From Haliotis asinina (lineage: Eukaryota > Mollusca > Gastropoda > Lepetellida > Haliotidae): a DNA stretch of 64,000 nucleotides. The position numbers were made by a program, and so were the translations under genes. How positions within the stretch are numbered: position 1 is the stretch's first letter; the number at the start of each line of letters is the position of its first letter. Of the stretch, positions 26,650 through 39,900 are shown piece by piece. The notes below the pieces were generated by a model, which saw nothing but the letters and a program-made list of their open reading frames with translations, was not told where the DNA came from and ran no database searches. Location of the stretch: positions 54,228,753 to 54,292,752 of the forward strand of contig NC_090281.1 in NCBI RefSeq assembly GCF_037392515.1, read 5' to 3'.

Positions 26650-28330
26650 TTGGGAAAATCATTTTGCTTCAATGCAGCAACATTGTGGAATGAACTGCAT
26701 GCTGACTCGAAAACAATCTCTGCACTTTCAAAAGGACTTTACGGATCTACCTGTTTAGCAAATTTAACAACAGTCTTACCTGCCCGAATACAAACTTTGT
26801 GAAATACTAGTGAACGCTTGTAAGCGCTATGATCATTCACCTAAAGAATATAGGATAGCGCATTTTCTGGGCTAAAGTTCATGAATCACAAGAGGGGTTT
26901 AGAGGGGGTTACTCTACCCTGATAATAAGTTCAATCTTCAAAGCCTTGTACAGCTGTATATCTCACGTGGAAGATTGTTTTATTTGTAGATCTTACCAAA
27001 GCAGTGGGCTCAGTTGATTGGAACAAATTATGGAAGCGACTCACCCAGCAGTACCTGATGGAAAATTCTATTATAATGTGAAATGAATAGTTTGCTGATG
27101 ATGTCATCATGTTCTCAAGTACAGTTTTAGGGTCTACAAAAACAAATGACCTTACTTAAAAGCCATTTCCTTGAGTTTAAGTTTAATGTAAATGCAAATC
27201 AAACAAAGGTTGTTGTCTTTAAGAATGGCGGTAAACTATCCAAATCAGAAACATGGTTTTGAAATGGAGACTATATGTTGTAAGAGGATATATGTCTAGG
27301 TATCCATATTGCCAGTACGTTAACCATGGTATCACCAAGGTAATAGTTCTGCTTTACAGGGACGAAAATTCATATGGGCATTTACAGAAACTTAAAGTAA
27401 TTGAGAAACAGATTTCACAATGTTTGATACAAAACTTAAGCCAAGTTTCTTACACTGGGCAGCGGTCTGGGGAGGTTCTCGTTTGGAAGCATTAGAAAGG
27501 GGTCACTTCTACGCGTGTAAAAAATCTAGAAGATAAATTAAGTACCTCAAATATGATGATCAATGGTGAATGAGGTCGAGCAGAAAAAAGTTATTAAATA
27601 CCGGGTGGTGCTCTTGAAAATGTTTCTATCATGATTTTTCCAAGAAATGTTATGATATGTTTGTTTGATACTTATGGAAAATCAAATTGGGCAACGAATG
27701 TAAGAAATTAACAAATTCATGTTTATAGTGGTTTTATAGTGATGTATTTCTGTCACTAAGTATCACCTGCCACGAGTCATTTTATAATGCTTTTTCACAA
27801 AGATTGTAAGATATGTACACTCAGACCTGGAATTCATCTTTAACATAGTCGCCCAAATCCCATTTTTACAGCATTTTTGAATTTGTGTTAAATACAGAAC
27901 AATACCTCCACGATACTAATTCCAGAAAATGTGTCGTTTCAACATTTAGATATAGATGTTCTTCAGAGGTGTTATAATCGTCCTAGAGAAAAGGCGACTA
28001 TGCTTGTCGTAAGAGGCGACTAACGGGATCCGGTGGTCAGACTCGCTGACTTGGTTGACACATGTCATCGGTTCCCACTTGCGCAGATCGATGCTCATGT
28101 TGTTGATCACTGGATTGTCTGGTCCCGACTCGATTATTTTCAGACCACCGGAATATTGCTGTGTGCGGCGTAAAACTAAACTCACTCACTCCAGAAAACA
28201 GATTTTGTGAATTTTGTACATTAAAAGTAATTGAAGAGGAACTCGACGTTTTGCTGGTATGTTCTTACTACACTGATTTAAGGACAAACTATCTACCTCA
28301 ATATTACCATTCATATCCCTACCACGCCCA
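26650..28330 (+). mobile_element. LINE remnant, split by a SINE
   Basis: Decayed reverse-transcriptase text in several frames: AVGSVDWNKLWKRLTQQYL near 27000 (motif A region), VNANQTKVVVFKNGG near 27200, LKPSFLYWAAVWGG near 27440, and after the SINE a C-terminal zinc-knuckle region (ENRFCEFCTLKVIEEE, LLVCSYYTDLRTNYL). Many stops and shifts. A LINE of a different family from the one at 1-1740. Confidence 0.75.
27993..28192 (+). mobile_element. SINE-A copy nested in the LINE remnant
   Basis: 5'-truncated SINE-A running from GGCGACTATGCTTGTCG to the ACTCACTC tail, flanked by AGAAAA on both sides (27987-27992 and 28193-28198). The LINE zinc-knuckle region resumes directly after the right repeat. 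Confidence 0.9.
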
Positions 28331-28466
28331 TGTAATCTTTACCCGTGAAGGTCCCGTGGTAGAATCTGTTAATGAATTCGAATAATACAACTTACATTCA
28401 CATAGAAAACAACGTTTGCAGATATTGGGATTATTGTTATCAGATATGTATTTATTCAATACCGGA

Positions 28467-28468
<2 letters not shown>

Positions 28469-28497
<29 letters not shown>

Positions 28498-28523
28498 TGT
28501 ATGTATGTATGTATGTATGTATG

Positions 28524-28553
<30 letters not shown>
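28469..28553 (+). repeat. (TATG)n microsatellite
   Basis: About 21 uninterrupted tetranucleotide units. The long open frames through it are artefacts of the 4-bp period. Confidence 0.98.
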
Positions 28554-28554
<1 letters not shown>

Positions 28555-28857
28555 TATTTATTTCTCTTATATATATATTTATGCATGTATATATATAAGG
28601 ATAGGTGAGCAATACTAGTTTATAGTCCCGCATTACCCTTCCAGTGTGTTTTTTGCTTTTGTTGTTGATGTTGTTACTGTCGTTTTTCTTTGATTAAATT
28701 GTTTGAAACTGTGATTTTATTCCTTGTAAAAGTGTGTAAACCTCAGTACATCATGAAATCTGGAAGGAAGTTCAAGATCTCCCGATTCTGATGACAACGA
28801 CAACGACAACAACAACAACAACAAGTGATATCTATCTATGTTGCTGTACGATTGTCC

Positions 28858-28920
28858 TTGTCCTGCTAGGCGACTCTGTTGCCCGGCAACTGAGGCTGGT
28901 TCGATCCCCGGTCCAGTCAT
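28858..28920 (+). mobile_element. tRNA-like SINE head fragment
   Basis: A perfect B box (GGTTCGATCCC, 28898-28908) follows a GCCCGGCAAC hairpin-like stretch, but no acceptor stem or complete cloverleaf can be drawn. Preceded by a short (ACAACA)n run. Confidence 0.4.
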
Positions 28921-31900
28921 GCCAGAAGAAGTTCATAGACGCTACTTCCTGTTTTCTTGAAAGACGCTGGGCAGTAAGGGAATAACATTGATTCGTCCGC
29001 TAGGAATTTGTGTTGTTTCTGAGTGAAGTATCAATGTTGAAATTGAGACTTGTCCCACTTAAAATCGACGTTGACCAGCAAAATGAAAAGCACGCTGGCA
29101 CGCACATGGATGAAGATGACGTTTAACACAGGTTTGTTCCCTGCTCAAGGCGTAATACACGAGTCGATTTCTGTACCGAAGGAACAGAGTTTGTACCGTA
29201 ATACACTCTTCAAAACCAGAAACGCAAGCGATTTTGAAATGACTGGACTCATGTAGTTGCGGCAATTACAATACACATATACTATTTCTTTGCAAAACAT
29301 CATATTGTAAACAACTTCCACATCAAAACGCGGCAGTGTTTATTGTGTCCCTTGTGTTAAAAGCCTTGGAAGAAATATTCACCAAAATGTCACCAAGAAA
29401 ATATACAAAGCAAAATGCACGTGCAAGTAAGCAAGTATGTATGTGGCATCGGTCACTATAAAAAGGCAATCGTTGTGTTTTGTCTTGTATGCTGAAGGGG
29501 GAATCATCACGATAAGACTGAGTGCCGCCAAGATAAAACTGCCACCTTTCAACGATCATTAGAGCACCATATCTTGCCTTTGGGATCGTTTCCAGCAGAC
29601 CAAAATACGCCCAAGATTGCCCGCGCTGTCCTAGAGTTACCACCTAAACCACTGACCACTGCATCCACTGCACCCCCTGCATCCACTGTTCACTGTCAGC
29701 AGTGCCGGGGCCCATAGACCTTACATTTATATGTCACAATGTGAAGGTATTGTGAAGTTAATAATTCTGTGTTTCGAACAGGCCCCTAGTAACAGCTCTT
29801 GAGCTCAGCTCTTGAGGAGTCATCATGAACATAACAGTGTACCTTACAGTATTTATCATTTTCTTGGGATAATACAGTGAGGTTCATTGGATTTATATTT
29901 GGATACCTACTTCACTGGTTAACACTATTGAATATCTGCTGGACATAGCATTAACATGAAGCTATGAGTCAGCTCAAAATCAACTTAACTCCGTTGTAAT
30001 TCATCTAAGTGACTGTCCAATAAATCACATGTTAGTAGATCCTATACAGTATTCTTTCATAGAGAATACAGTACATGGTGTCCATGACGTTTTGGGAAGG
30101 GGCGAGTAACTCATTCAGGTGAAAATACAGATTCTGATTGCACCTCAACAGCAATAAAATACTACATTGTTTGATGAACACGGTGATGCTGTTTGACAAC
30201 ACATATATTGTCACGTATGGCATCTTTTTCAAAATCTATGATCAAATCGTAAGTGAATCCCTCATATCATCACAGCTTTCCTAATAGAACACGACTGTGT
30301 ACAACATTTCAAATCAGTGAATATAAGTATATAATACGAGTGTAACTTGTTGCTTGATTAAACATAAATATATTGTTGAAATGTGATTTTCAAATGTAAT
30401 TATGGTATCACAAAACTTCTCACCTTGAGAACCCATGAAAACTCATGTAAATTTCACATTAATCCGACGTATTTTAAGTTTGTACAATACCCTCATGTTC
30501 TTGTGGTTAAATCAACTGATTAACCAACCATTAAGTATTGGAATAAATATAAGCCTTTATCAAAGTCGCCTCCAAAACATTTTGTCTGTAACACAGTACT
30601 CAAAGAAAGCCTTCTTCTTGCAAAACTGGGTCAATGCATCTCAAGGGCTGCTGTTCTGCTGTAAATACGTATTGTGATATTTCAGCTTAAACTATGCCGT
30701 TTGTAAATGCGACTGACATGTTATATGTGATATATCATTGTTTTTATTTAAATACCTTTGTAAGCTGAGATTATTGCTACACACCTGACCAAAGTACTCC
30801 CTGTCCGTTGAGATGATTTAGTGTCGCACATACCTGATGCAGGTACGAGGGGTTGTCTGGTCATACCCAACATTTCCGGGTAGCTGATGTGATGATAACG
30901 AATTACGAGTGATGTACCCTCGATGTTTGTTTAAACAAACATCGACGGTACATCTACCCATGGGCCCCGAGGGAACATTGAACAACGTATCTATCTTACT
31001 GAACACCTCAATGTTAATTTTATTTGAAGCACGAGACAAATATTTTCGTAACCATCGCTAGATTTTACAGACAAGAAAAACAGATTTAGAGTTATCTCCT
31101 TTCCATCAATTTGCATTCGCGAAACATCGGTATTTTCCCTACATCATACGTGATTTAATGTCATACAAGATAAAGAATTACTACCATGAAGTACCGAATA
31201 AGTTCGGCATTCCCGGCGGGGTACATAGCAATGTTACTCTTGTCAGCGGGGTACATTGGAAATAGTATAAGAGCGTTCATCCTATCAGAAAGCGACATTA
31301 ATGTGCGAGGTAATATAAGAGTCATTTGACCCGTTCAGTGTATACCTTTTAAACAAAATAAAACATTGACATGAAAACAATGGATGCACAGGGCTTAATT
31401 GTTTTTCACAGGAGAACACTGTGTGATATCTAGTGTTCTGCATCAAGGTAGGTGTACATTCCACTGACATGAACTTAAAAGTCAATGCTGTTCTCCCTTA
31501 TTGTCAGTCATAATGTATGAGTCAAAATCGAACAGAATTCACACCAAACACATAAACCAGGCAATGTCAGGGGAAACAACTCATTCCCGAAGACTCACCG
31601 TTGCTATGTTATACTGCCATTTATACTAACATAACATTTACCTATTTACAAAATTTACCTATTTTCCTGTTAATCTGTAGTTCCCCATCCAAACATCCTT
31701 TCCTCAACTCACGTATACGTAAATACATCTCTCTTATATCTTCTTCTTCTTCCATTTTATTTTACTGAACATGCTTTTAAATGCTTTCTGCGTCCGTAAA
31801 AGACTTTTATCATAGACGTCATGAGGATGTGGGTATGGATAGCTCACAAGCAGCGATGAGATCAGGTACCAAGCCCCATTTATGACACCCACCGTCAACA

Positions 31901-32390
31901 TATACAAAGTAGTACTGAAATACCTTTCGTTTAATTTTTCCAGCCCAAATTCGATTTAGCAATTTAATAAATATCTGTGGTGAAATGGGTGACGATGAGA
32001 AATAAATATGTTGCTTTAATAACGGTTTTAGCAACAATAAGAGTTAGACTTATTGTACGACGACTTTGCTTCAGGTGTTTCCCATTGTGGTCATTACCCA
32101 TTACTATTCTGATTGAGCAACCACTAGCTGTCGCAGTATACGGCAAGATGCTTTTATGACCATCTCATGTAAACGTGTGATATTTTATCTTAATGCCAGT
32201 CTCTGAGCCAGTACATTTGGTACTCTTTTTACCAGTATTCAGCTGGAAATCCATCTTGGCCTTCTTAATCCATGTGTGTTTTCTTAATCCATACGGTATT
32301 GTGCAATGCCGTTCTATCTTTTATAATTTTTTTTGTGAGTCGGTGTTTCTGTTGGCTATAGGAATGCCCCCAGATTCACCACACGCTGTG
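28921..32390. other. Intergenic stretch between the Tc1 element and unit B
   Basis: No gene recognised. It holds the palindromic repeat at 30911-31105; the open frames (for example 29323-29643 minus) show no domain. Confidence 0.4.
30911..31105. repeat. Palindromic dispersed repeat, short form
   Basis: A 44-bp near-perfect palindrome (30911-30954, centred on GTTTAAAC) is followed by ACACCTCAATGTTAA (about 31001-31015) and GCTAGATTTTACAGA then AGAGTTATCTCC. The same landmarks in the same order bound the 2.3 kb composite element at 55.9-58.2 kb. Confidence 0.75.
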
Positions 32391-32394
32391 GCAT

Positions 32395-32650
32395 ATAACA
32401 GGATACCGGGTCCCTAGTATGTCGATCTACCTTCAGTTGTTTGCGATCTATAGCCAGGTTGTATAGTGTACTGTCCAAATAGTGCTGTTAGTTTTAACTT
32501 TCATTTCTAATTGTGATATTATGGTGATTTTACTGTCCTCGACAGGTTTTTATAAATATACATATATTCCTTTTCTGTGTCAAGAATGTTCTCTTCACGA
32601 TATGGCTGCAAAAATGCCGATGTGACGTTAATGTCAATTCACTCACTCAC
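32395..32650 (+). mobile_element. SINE-B copy, near full length
   Basis: TATGTCGATCTACCTTCAGT head, TGTACTGTCCAAATAGTGCT, TTTTACTGTCCTCGACAGG, TCACGATATGGCTGC and TCACTCACTCAC tail. Confidence 0.85.
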
Positions 32651-33550
32651 TACTAGCATGTCGAATCAACTACAAAATAAATATTTGGTCCATGACATTA
32701 CAACTTAAAAACATCACTGAATAAATTTGCTTCTAATAAAAAACAGTTTGTGTCAAAAACGTGAATGCCAAAATATTCATGCACTGCCGAAATGATGTTT
32801 GTGTTTACGACTTTGGCTAATCGTCTGCCGTTGTGCTTCGATTGTTTTGTTAGTTGGATTGTCTGGGTGAATTGTTACGCAGTTCGCCTTTGTATCTGTG
32901 TAACATGCATCTTGCTCTCGGAGACACATATCACCAACAAAGTATCAGACCCCCACATCTATATAAGCCATTTTCTGTAACGGTAAATGTTTCCTCAGAT
33001 TGGAACAAGTGTGTTGTGGGATAATGTTTGTCACGCTTCCCATGAACCAGGTCCGTTTGTCCTCGATCATTCAGTACTATGCCTTTTTCAGAATTGATTA
33101 ACTCCGAACAACCGGTTTCTATCGAAAGCAACTTATGTTAGCAAACCAGTGTTATGAAATCTTGAACAGCTGTGATTCACTTTTGAAACAGATTCGTCCA
33201 CATCAAACAGTATTCTGGAATGTGTGAAGTGGGTGCCCGAAATGTAAGTAATACTTTTAGACACGATCTTACCAAAATTTCCCGTATTGTTCAAACTTCA
33301 GGAAGCGTTAACAATTCCATTTTCTATCGGGGTTTAGGTGATATTTTTAAGGACCGTTTCACAAAAGAATACAGACTAACTCTTGTAGCGATCAAAAGTT
33401 CGAAACAGCCGTTTTTAGACTGTATCATGAAAGATAAAAGTTCCAGTAAACAAATGTGCCATCTCTAGCGCCACGGCCTACCTATCATGCTGCACGTGCA
33501 GTCCGTGACGACTATGTACAAGAGCACATGCTATCGCTTGACCCAGCGAC

Positions 33551-34100
33551 GTGAGACAGTTATGGCAGAACTTTTCAGACGAGGAACTATTCATTCACAA
33601 ATTAGGTTCATTGAATACTAAACAAAAACAGAGAGATAATGACTGTGAAAGTAAACCTCTGCAGTTTGGTGAACCTGTGGACACTGACACAATTCAAGGA
33701 ATGGTGTCCGAGGAGATGCCCGCGAACACTGTTGACATGTATAAATGGACTGTTTCCTTGTTTCGTACGTGCCACATCTACCGTTTACATTTCTCCATTT
33801 CTGAAAACCTGAAAATTTCAGGACACTGCTTGACTATGGATATACGTGAATTTCTCGACGGTTTGTTCAACGAGGCATTGCATGTCTGAGGTAACACGCA
33901 AGGGACGCCCATGAGTACACATGCAAGTCAGTGATTCTGTGGTGCGTTTGGTGGCATCAAATCCTTCATTGCACCATGAAGACCACCGTGAAAAGACTAT
34001 GTGAAGCTGGCGAACTGAGTGGGAAGCGAACCAACCATTCTTTGAGGGTGCCAGGTGCCACTAGACTCTATGATGCCCGACCGAATTGACGAACAACAAA
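33551..34100 (+). mobile_element. Crypton-like tyrosine recombinase relic (DUF3504 type)
   Basis: An open frame at 33551-33889 contains EEMPANTVDMYKWTVSLF and a MDIREFLDGLF box like the N-terminal part of the DUF3504/KIAA1958 family. Further on, in another frame (about 33975-34095), comes LCEAGELSGKRTNHSLRV and GATRLYDA, which matches the C-terminal recombinase box of the same family. The catalytic region between is disrupted, and no termini were found. Absent from the matching part of unit A. Confidence 0.65.
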
Positions 34101-34439
34101 TCTGTGTGTGGTCATTGCAACTGTTGTTTTTTTCGGTAGGATTATAACAATGTTTAGGATTATAGGGAAGATTTAGAAAAGTAACAGTTCATGCATACGA
34201 TATGCTAGTAACCATCCTTAATTCGCAACATTCTGTGTACAGGGCATCGTAGTTCTGTTGTGAGACTATACAAATGTAGGCGGAGGTTTCAGACATCTTG
34301 AACGGAGATTCGAAGAGGAGTAAAAGTTAGTCGGAGGAGTTCCCGAAGAATGTGGAATCGGTATCAGTAGAGGACAAACCCGGCACACCTACAGTAACGG
34401 TCGCGGAATAACACTCGAGCAAGACTAGGAAACAATGAA

Positions 34440-34780
34440 ACACCCAGCCTCCCTTGTTAACAACTTGTTAAAGACTTTGAATTGATAAATAAACTGCTCC
34501 AGATAAACGTTGTTTATTGACAAGAAATCCTGCTTAGGTTACTGTGTCAAATTGTCAATTAAAGTTTAAAAATTTGATCAGTTTGGATCATCTGTCACTT
34601 CTACATGATTTTTTTCTACTGAAAGCACCACTTCTAACTAAATCTAGTTATAGAGATCTGGATGTCACCAAATTAAGTCTATATGTGACCAAGATACAGA
34701 GAGACCCCATTCGAGGTCTTTAGTTCTCAGGTAGACCTATCTTTGTGTCGGTCAGATCTTAATGGACAGCTTTTGGTTCG
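34440..34780. other. Non-coding stretch of unit B
   Basis: No gene or named repeat recognised. Confidence 0.4.
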
Positions 34781-35309
34781 GTGCTACAGAAACAGATGAC
34801 GTCACCGGAGGTTTATAAAGTCTGAGGCAAAGAACACAGGCCGTAGCCTTCCGTAGAGGAAAAGCATTAGGAAACTATGTGGAAGCACACGATAGTGAGC
34901 CTGTACTTATTTTCCAACCAAGGATTAGAAAATTATTTGGTAAGTTTTGCCAGCCATCTGACACACACACACAACCATCTGACAATTAATGTAAAAAACG
35001 CAAGTTGTTCGTACCAAAATGACCTATCAAAGAAATGTTTTATTCAAAACATATCCGATGTGTTATGTCAACATGCATACAACGCTTTAGAATTTAAGCC
35101 GCAATCAGAAAACGTTTCAAAATATTTATGTCTTGGGTCTTGGAATATATTACCACAAATCCAGTTTGATCAGTCTTTTGCACATCAGATTACTATTGCA
35201 AGCCTCTGACTTCAATAGGATTTACACTTCAATAGGATTTACACTTCAAGGAGTGGCGTAAATACAGCTACGGTCCATGCGGGGAGCAAAGGTACTAGCA
35301 AGTCCCCAT

Positions 35310-35500
35310 GGTTCTTAGTATGCTGATCTACCTTTAGTTGTTGGTGCTCTATACCCCGTTTATATTTTGTACTGTCTATATTGATTTATTTTACAATAAA
35401 GTACTAGTTATAAATTTATAAATCCGTGGTACTGTGTTATTTTTACTGTCCTGACAGATGTTTATGTTTAAATATTGACGCTTAATAATAACTCACTTAC
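35310..35500 (+). mobile_element. SINE-B copy, diverged
   Basis: TATGCTGATCTACCTTTAGT head, TTTTACTGTCCTGACAG and ACTCACTTACTAC tail. A 17-bp tandem duplication (TTCAATAGGATTTACAC twice) lies just upstream at about 35212-35250. Confidence 0.75.
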
Positions 35501-35759
35501 TACTTGATCGATAAATCTTCTAGGCAGTGACAAATCTACCCATGCATAAACTATGGTATTGAAGTCAGAGCTGATCCAGGTCTCTAGCTGTGCAGGAATA
35601 ATTACTTTCAACTATAGTCACTGTTACCCAAGCTCATGGAACTAGGGAATCGTTACCATAATATGTTTTAATAATGTTGTGATTCGCGTTATGTGACGTG
35701 TGGACGCAGGGTAAGAAGAACAGAAGCGCTTGTAATTAACGACTGAATTCATTACTTGT

Positions 35760-36980
35760 GTTACTGCAGGAAAATACAGCACAGAACATATTTCGTTGAA
35801 GATTAGGTAGCCTTGGGTGACAAATGAATGTAGGTCCTATTTACAGCTGATTTCGTTTTGAGCGTGTTCAATGCGTAGGTTAGGTTTTTCCCTTCGGAAT
35901 TCAAGGTAAGGATACATCGGTTGTATTGTTTGTTTGTTGTTAGATGTCATTTTAGGTTAGGCACAAGACTTGAGTGCAGTGACACCGAGTTTCTGAAATC
36001 AGTGTCTAGTTTTGAAAGACAGGCACCTAAGTTTATCCCTAGGTGCAAAGTGTGATAGCTGAGAGCGTGACATATTAAACACTATCTGGGTTTGATGTGA
36101 TATGTGTGTTTGTGTGTGTCGGACAGTGCCATCAAACAGAAACATATGGTCATGGAACATTAACATGACAAGTCGAGAGACCTTGGTCAATACATCTATG
36201 TTCACATCATAAACAAATTCAGTAAAATCATTAACGTACAATGAAATTGACAGTGTTGATATGTGGTAATCCTGTTTTACTCCGTTCACACATGTGTACA
36301 TACTTCTAATTCATATGAAAAGTCACCACCTTTGACATTGCCAGTCCACAGTTCATACATAATGCTACTTTTTCTATTGATGGAATCAAATGTAGTTTTA
36401 AGTTCAAGTATATAGCCTGTCCTTACGTAAATACAAATAGTATTGACCAGTGTATCTAACACAAATATATTGGACTTGCATGAGTTTACAGAGTTCATAA
36501 ATGGTAAAAGGTTATCAAATTGTGAAGACAGTACTCCCACTTTGAAAGGGATAAGAAGGTGATACTTCAAAACAGACCAGATGTTTGTTTTCGTCTTCGT
36601 CTGATATGCCAGTAGCAGACGTCACGGCCGGTCTGTTGTCAAAACAAATAAATCTGACCACTTTTTTGTTTGGTAACATTTTATGTGGCAAGTCGGTACG
36701 TCCAAGTTCGATGTGGCAGTGATGGAATGAGAAAAATGTAGTTTTAGGGGAGGTAGGGAATGAATTAAGGGTCGGTCGGGCGATGACAAACAGCAAATGA
36801 AAATTCAGCCCAAAGTGCATTCATACTTTGTATTCAAAGGGTAGTAGAGTCTTACTCGTTAGCGTTAGTGATGACACCAGGTGATCAATCTAGGTGCGCC
36901 ACTAGTGTAGGTCACAGATCTGACTGTTTGAATGTGTTCTTGCTCGTTGTATGTGGATTCGATATAAAATACACTTTCGC
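35760..36980. other. Upstream region of channel copy 3
   Basis: No coding feature recognised. Minus-strand open frames of about 100 codons (35999-36301, 36286-36570, 36515-36820) overlap one another and show no domain. A leader exon and promoter of copy 3 may lie here, since the first coding exon is preceded by an acceptor (TTTCAG at 36981-36986). Confidence 0.4.
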
Positions 36981-36991
36981 TTTCAGGCATA

Positions 36992-39900
36992 ATGGATGAG
37001 AAGAGGGCACACACCGTCACCTCTGATGCACATCGCGCTTCGCCAGCATATGGACTTAAAGATCTGTGGATTGAATTCAGCCAGACTACAGGCCTTCATG
37101 CTGTTGATAAGATTAAACTCCCTTCATGCAATCCGTTTTCTGTTCGTGGGTAGGTGTGAGGGTGTTATACATGTACATGCGGACTATATATGACCGTAAA
37201 TATCAAGACGAACCATTCTTATAATTATCTTCATATGCACGATGTAATACTAACATGTACATATAAGATTACTTTTAAATGCTTTCCGGACGAACCGGAG
37301 ACTGATATTTTATGAATAACTACTACTGGAAAAGAGTAATGGATCTACTGATTAATTTCATAAGGAAATCATATAAATATCTGAAGTAAGTTAGTTATCT
37401 CAAACAAACAATCAACGTTTGTTTGTTTGTTTTTGTTTTTGTTTGTTGTTTTAAATCGCTTTTGTTTCTTTTTATCTGCATATTTAACTCAGCATATTTG
37501 TATCCTCCAGCTCCTTATTCACATACAACAAACACTTATATAGCATTGTGGTCCGGTACGGTGTAGAAACTGAGACCACACTGTATGCGTTTCAAACAGA
37601 ATATATATAATTTGACACATTACATACAAGCTATTTTATCGGGATTTAAGCGATAAGGCGCCGTCTCCTCACATCTCTGAAGCAGGTACGAATCCATCAA
37701 ACCACATCACATTTGTTTGCATCTTGCATGGCTCATTGCATTTGCCCCAATGATTCTGGAGAAAGAATTTTCTAAATTTCCCCACAGAATTTATAATGTA
37801 CTCATGTTTCTACCGTGGCATTTGTGGGCAAGGACTTCCATTTTTAGTCTTCTTGCTTCAACAGGTTGGTATGGATCTTGGCCTTGTGTTCAACTACGGG
37901 GTTTCTCGTCTATAACCTTGTCACAGAGATAGGAACCTACTACAGCTACCCAACCGTCACCAAGATCACCCCCCAAATCAAACATTCAATCACATTCCCC
38001 GCCGTCACTATCTGCAACAGATGCACCTTCAACAACACTCGCCTTGACGTCTACCCAGAAATGGAGAACTATTTTTTTAATATTTCCCAAGGAATGGCGG
38101 GAAAAGACTCATTTTCTCATCTGACTTCAGAAGTGTTTCAGGGACCGTTGTCTATAGAATGGTTGAAGAACATGTCAATGGAAGGCTCCGAGATGTTGTT
38201 TAAATGTGTCTTTGGTGGTGACATCTTTAATTGTATGACCGATTTCAAACCAATTTTCACTTATGAGGGGCTCTGCCACACCTTCAACTTCAATGCCAAT
38301 AAAAGTGTGTTCATGCCAGGTGACGAAGCAAACCTCATCGTCACCTTCAACATCAACCAGAACGACTACACCTTCATCAGAAACAGGGCAGCAGGGATTA
38401 AGGTAAATAGCCTCTGCACAAAGTAACACCCCAGCGGATTAACGCCGTGTGCACATACTTCAAACTGAAAAGCAAACATCGGAAGTTTCATTGTTGAAGG
38501 TTTGAAATAAGCAGCTAACGGTCATTAGAACTGACAGATATTATTTACACGTACATAAACTGGGTTTATCTTATCAACTGCGAAACATACCGAAAAGATG
38601 AATTTGGCCACATGGTCTCCATGAATTGATTCACCTGTCAAGACCTTGACCTTTATTTATTTAGAATGGCTCTTCCGGCTGGACCGGAATTGATCATCCA
38701 TAAACTGGTTAATTACAACCACAAACATTTTATGCTAATCCGATGGTTAAATCTCCACTGAAGGTTACGAAAACTACTTTTCAGGATTCTGATTTTGTGT
38801 AAAATGTCCCTCAAGCCCACATCCGTGTAGGAATAATGGATCAAAGTAAAGCTTCCGTTCCATAAACTTTTGAGTAGCTGGTTGGAATCTAGGTTCATGT
38901 AGCAAACGTTTGAGTATGTGTGCTCAAGATTTTTATAAAAAGTTCTTACAATATAAAAAGGAGAGATAGAACTGTTCTGTGTATGTTTGCAGATACTCCT
39001 CCATCATCCGGACGTCAACCCAGACGCCAGTTCCACTGTCGTGACGGCTGCACCCGGGTTCTCAACATATGTTGCCATACAAAAATTTCAGGTGGGTATG
39101 TTTGTGTGTGTGTGAGGTGGGGGGGGGGGGGGGGGGGGGGTTGTAGGCCGCACTCAGAAACATTGCAGCTACATGGTGGTGATGTTTCAATTTCGAGGCT
39201 ACACTTGTTGCTGAAGTCCAGTTCCAAGGTGGGTATGTTTCAGTATATATTCTAAATACTTGGTGACACACTTTCAATATTAGGAAGTCAAGGAAAGATC
39301 ATATTTATTCCACTAAGAACGTTTGGAGCTCTAGAGAAGAATGATCAAACTTTGATAAATTTCATCATGTAATCAGCTTACTGTAAATATTTAAATATTT
39401 AATTTATCTTTTACAAGTGTACTCATTGACATGCATACATCGTCGTTTCCGGTTACGCGTATATGAAGTAGTTCATTAGTGATGCTACTGCACCGCGTCA
39501 TTACGTTAGGTCGCTGTATATAAGGTTGTCATATCCTCCACAATGCCCAACCTGCTGCATGCATTTGGCCCCCAATTTCAAGACATTTCAAATACATCAT
39601 TGCCTTTTGTTTCTAGTATCACTACCAGCCCTCCCCCTACATGGCATTTGATGACACTGCTTGCTTGGACACAAACAGTCCCGATTTTGTGAATCCCCTG
39701 AAGAACTACTCACCCTACACCTACGACCATTGCTTCATGGAGTGTATTCATATGACGGCATTTAAGCTGTGTGGATGTGTCGGACCGTATGTCCCAGGTA
39801 GGTGTAGGACAGATTTGGGAGACATTCACATATAAAGACTTAACAATGTTATATTTTATATAACATGCATTCATAGTCTGCATGGTCACTTTAGGTCAGC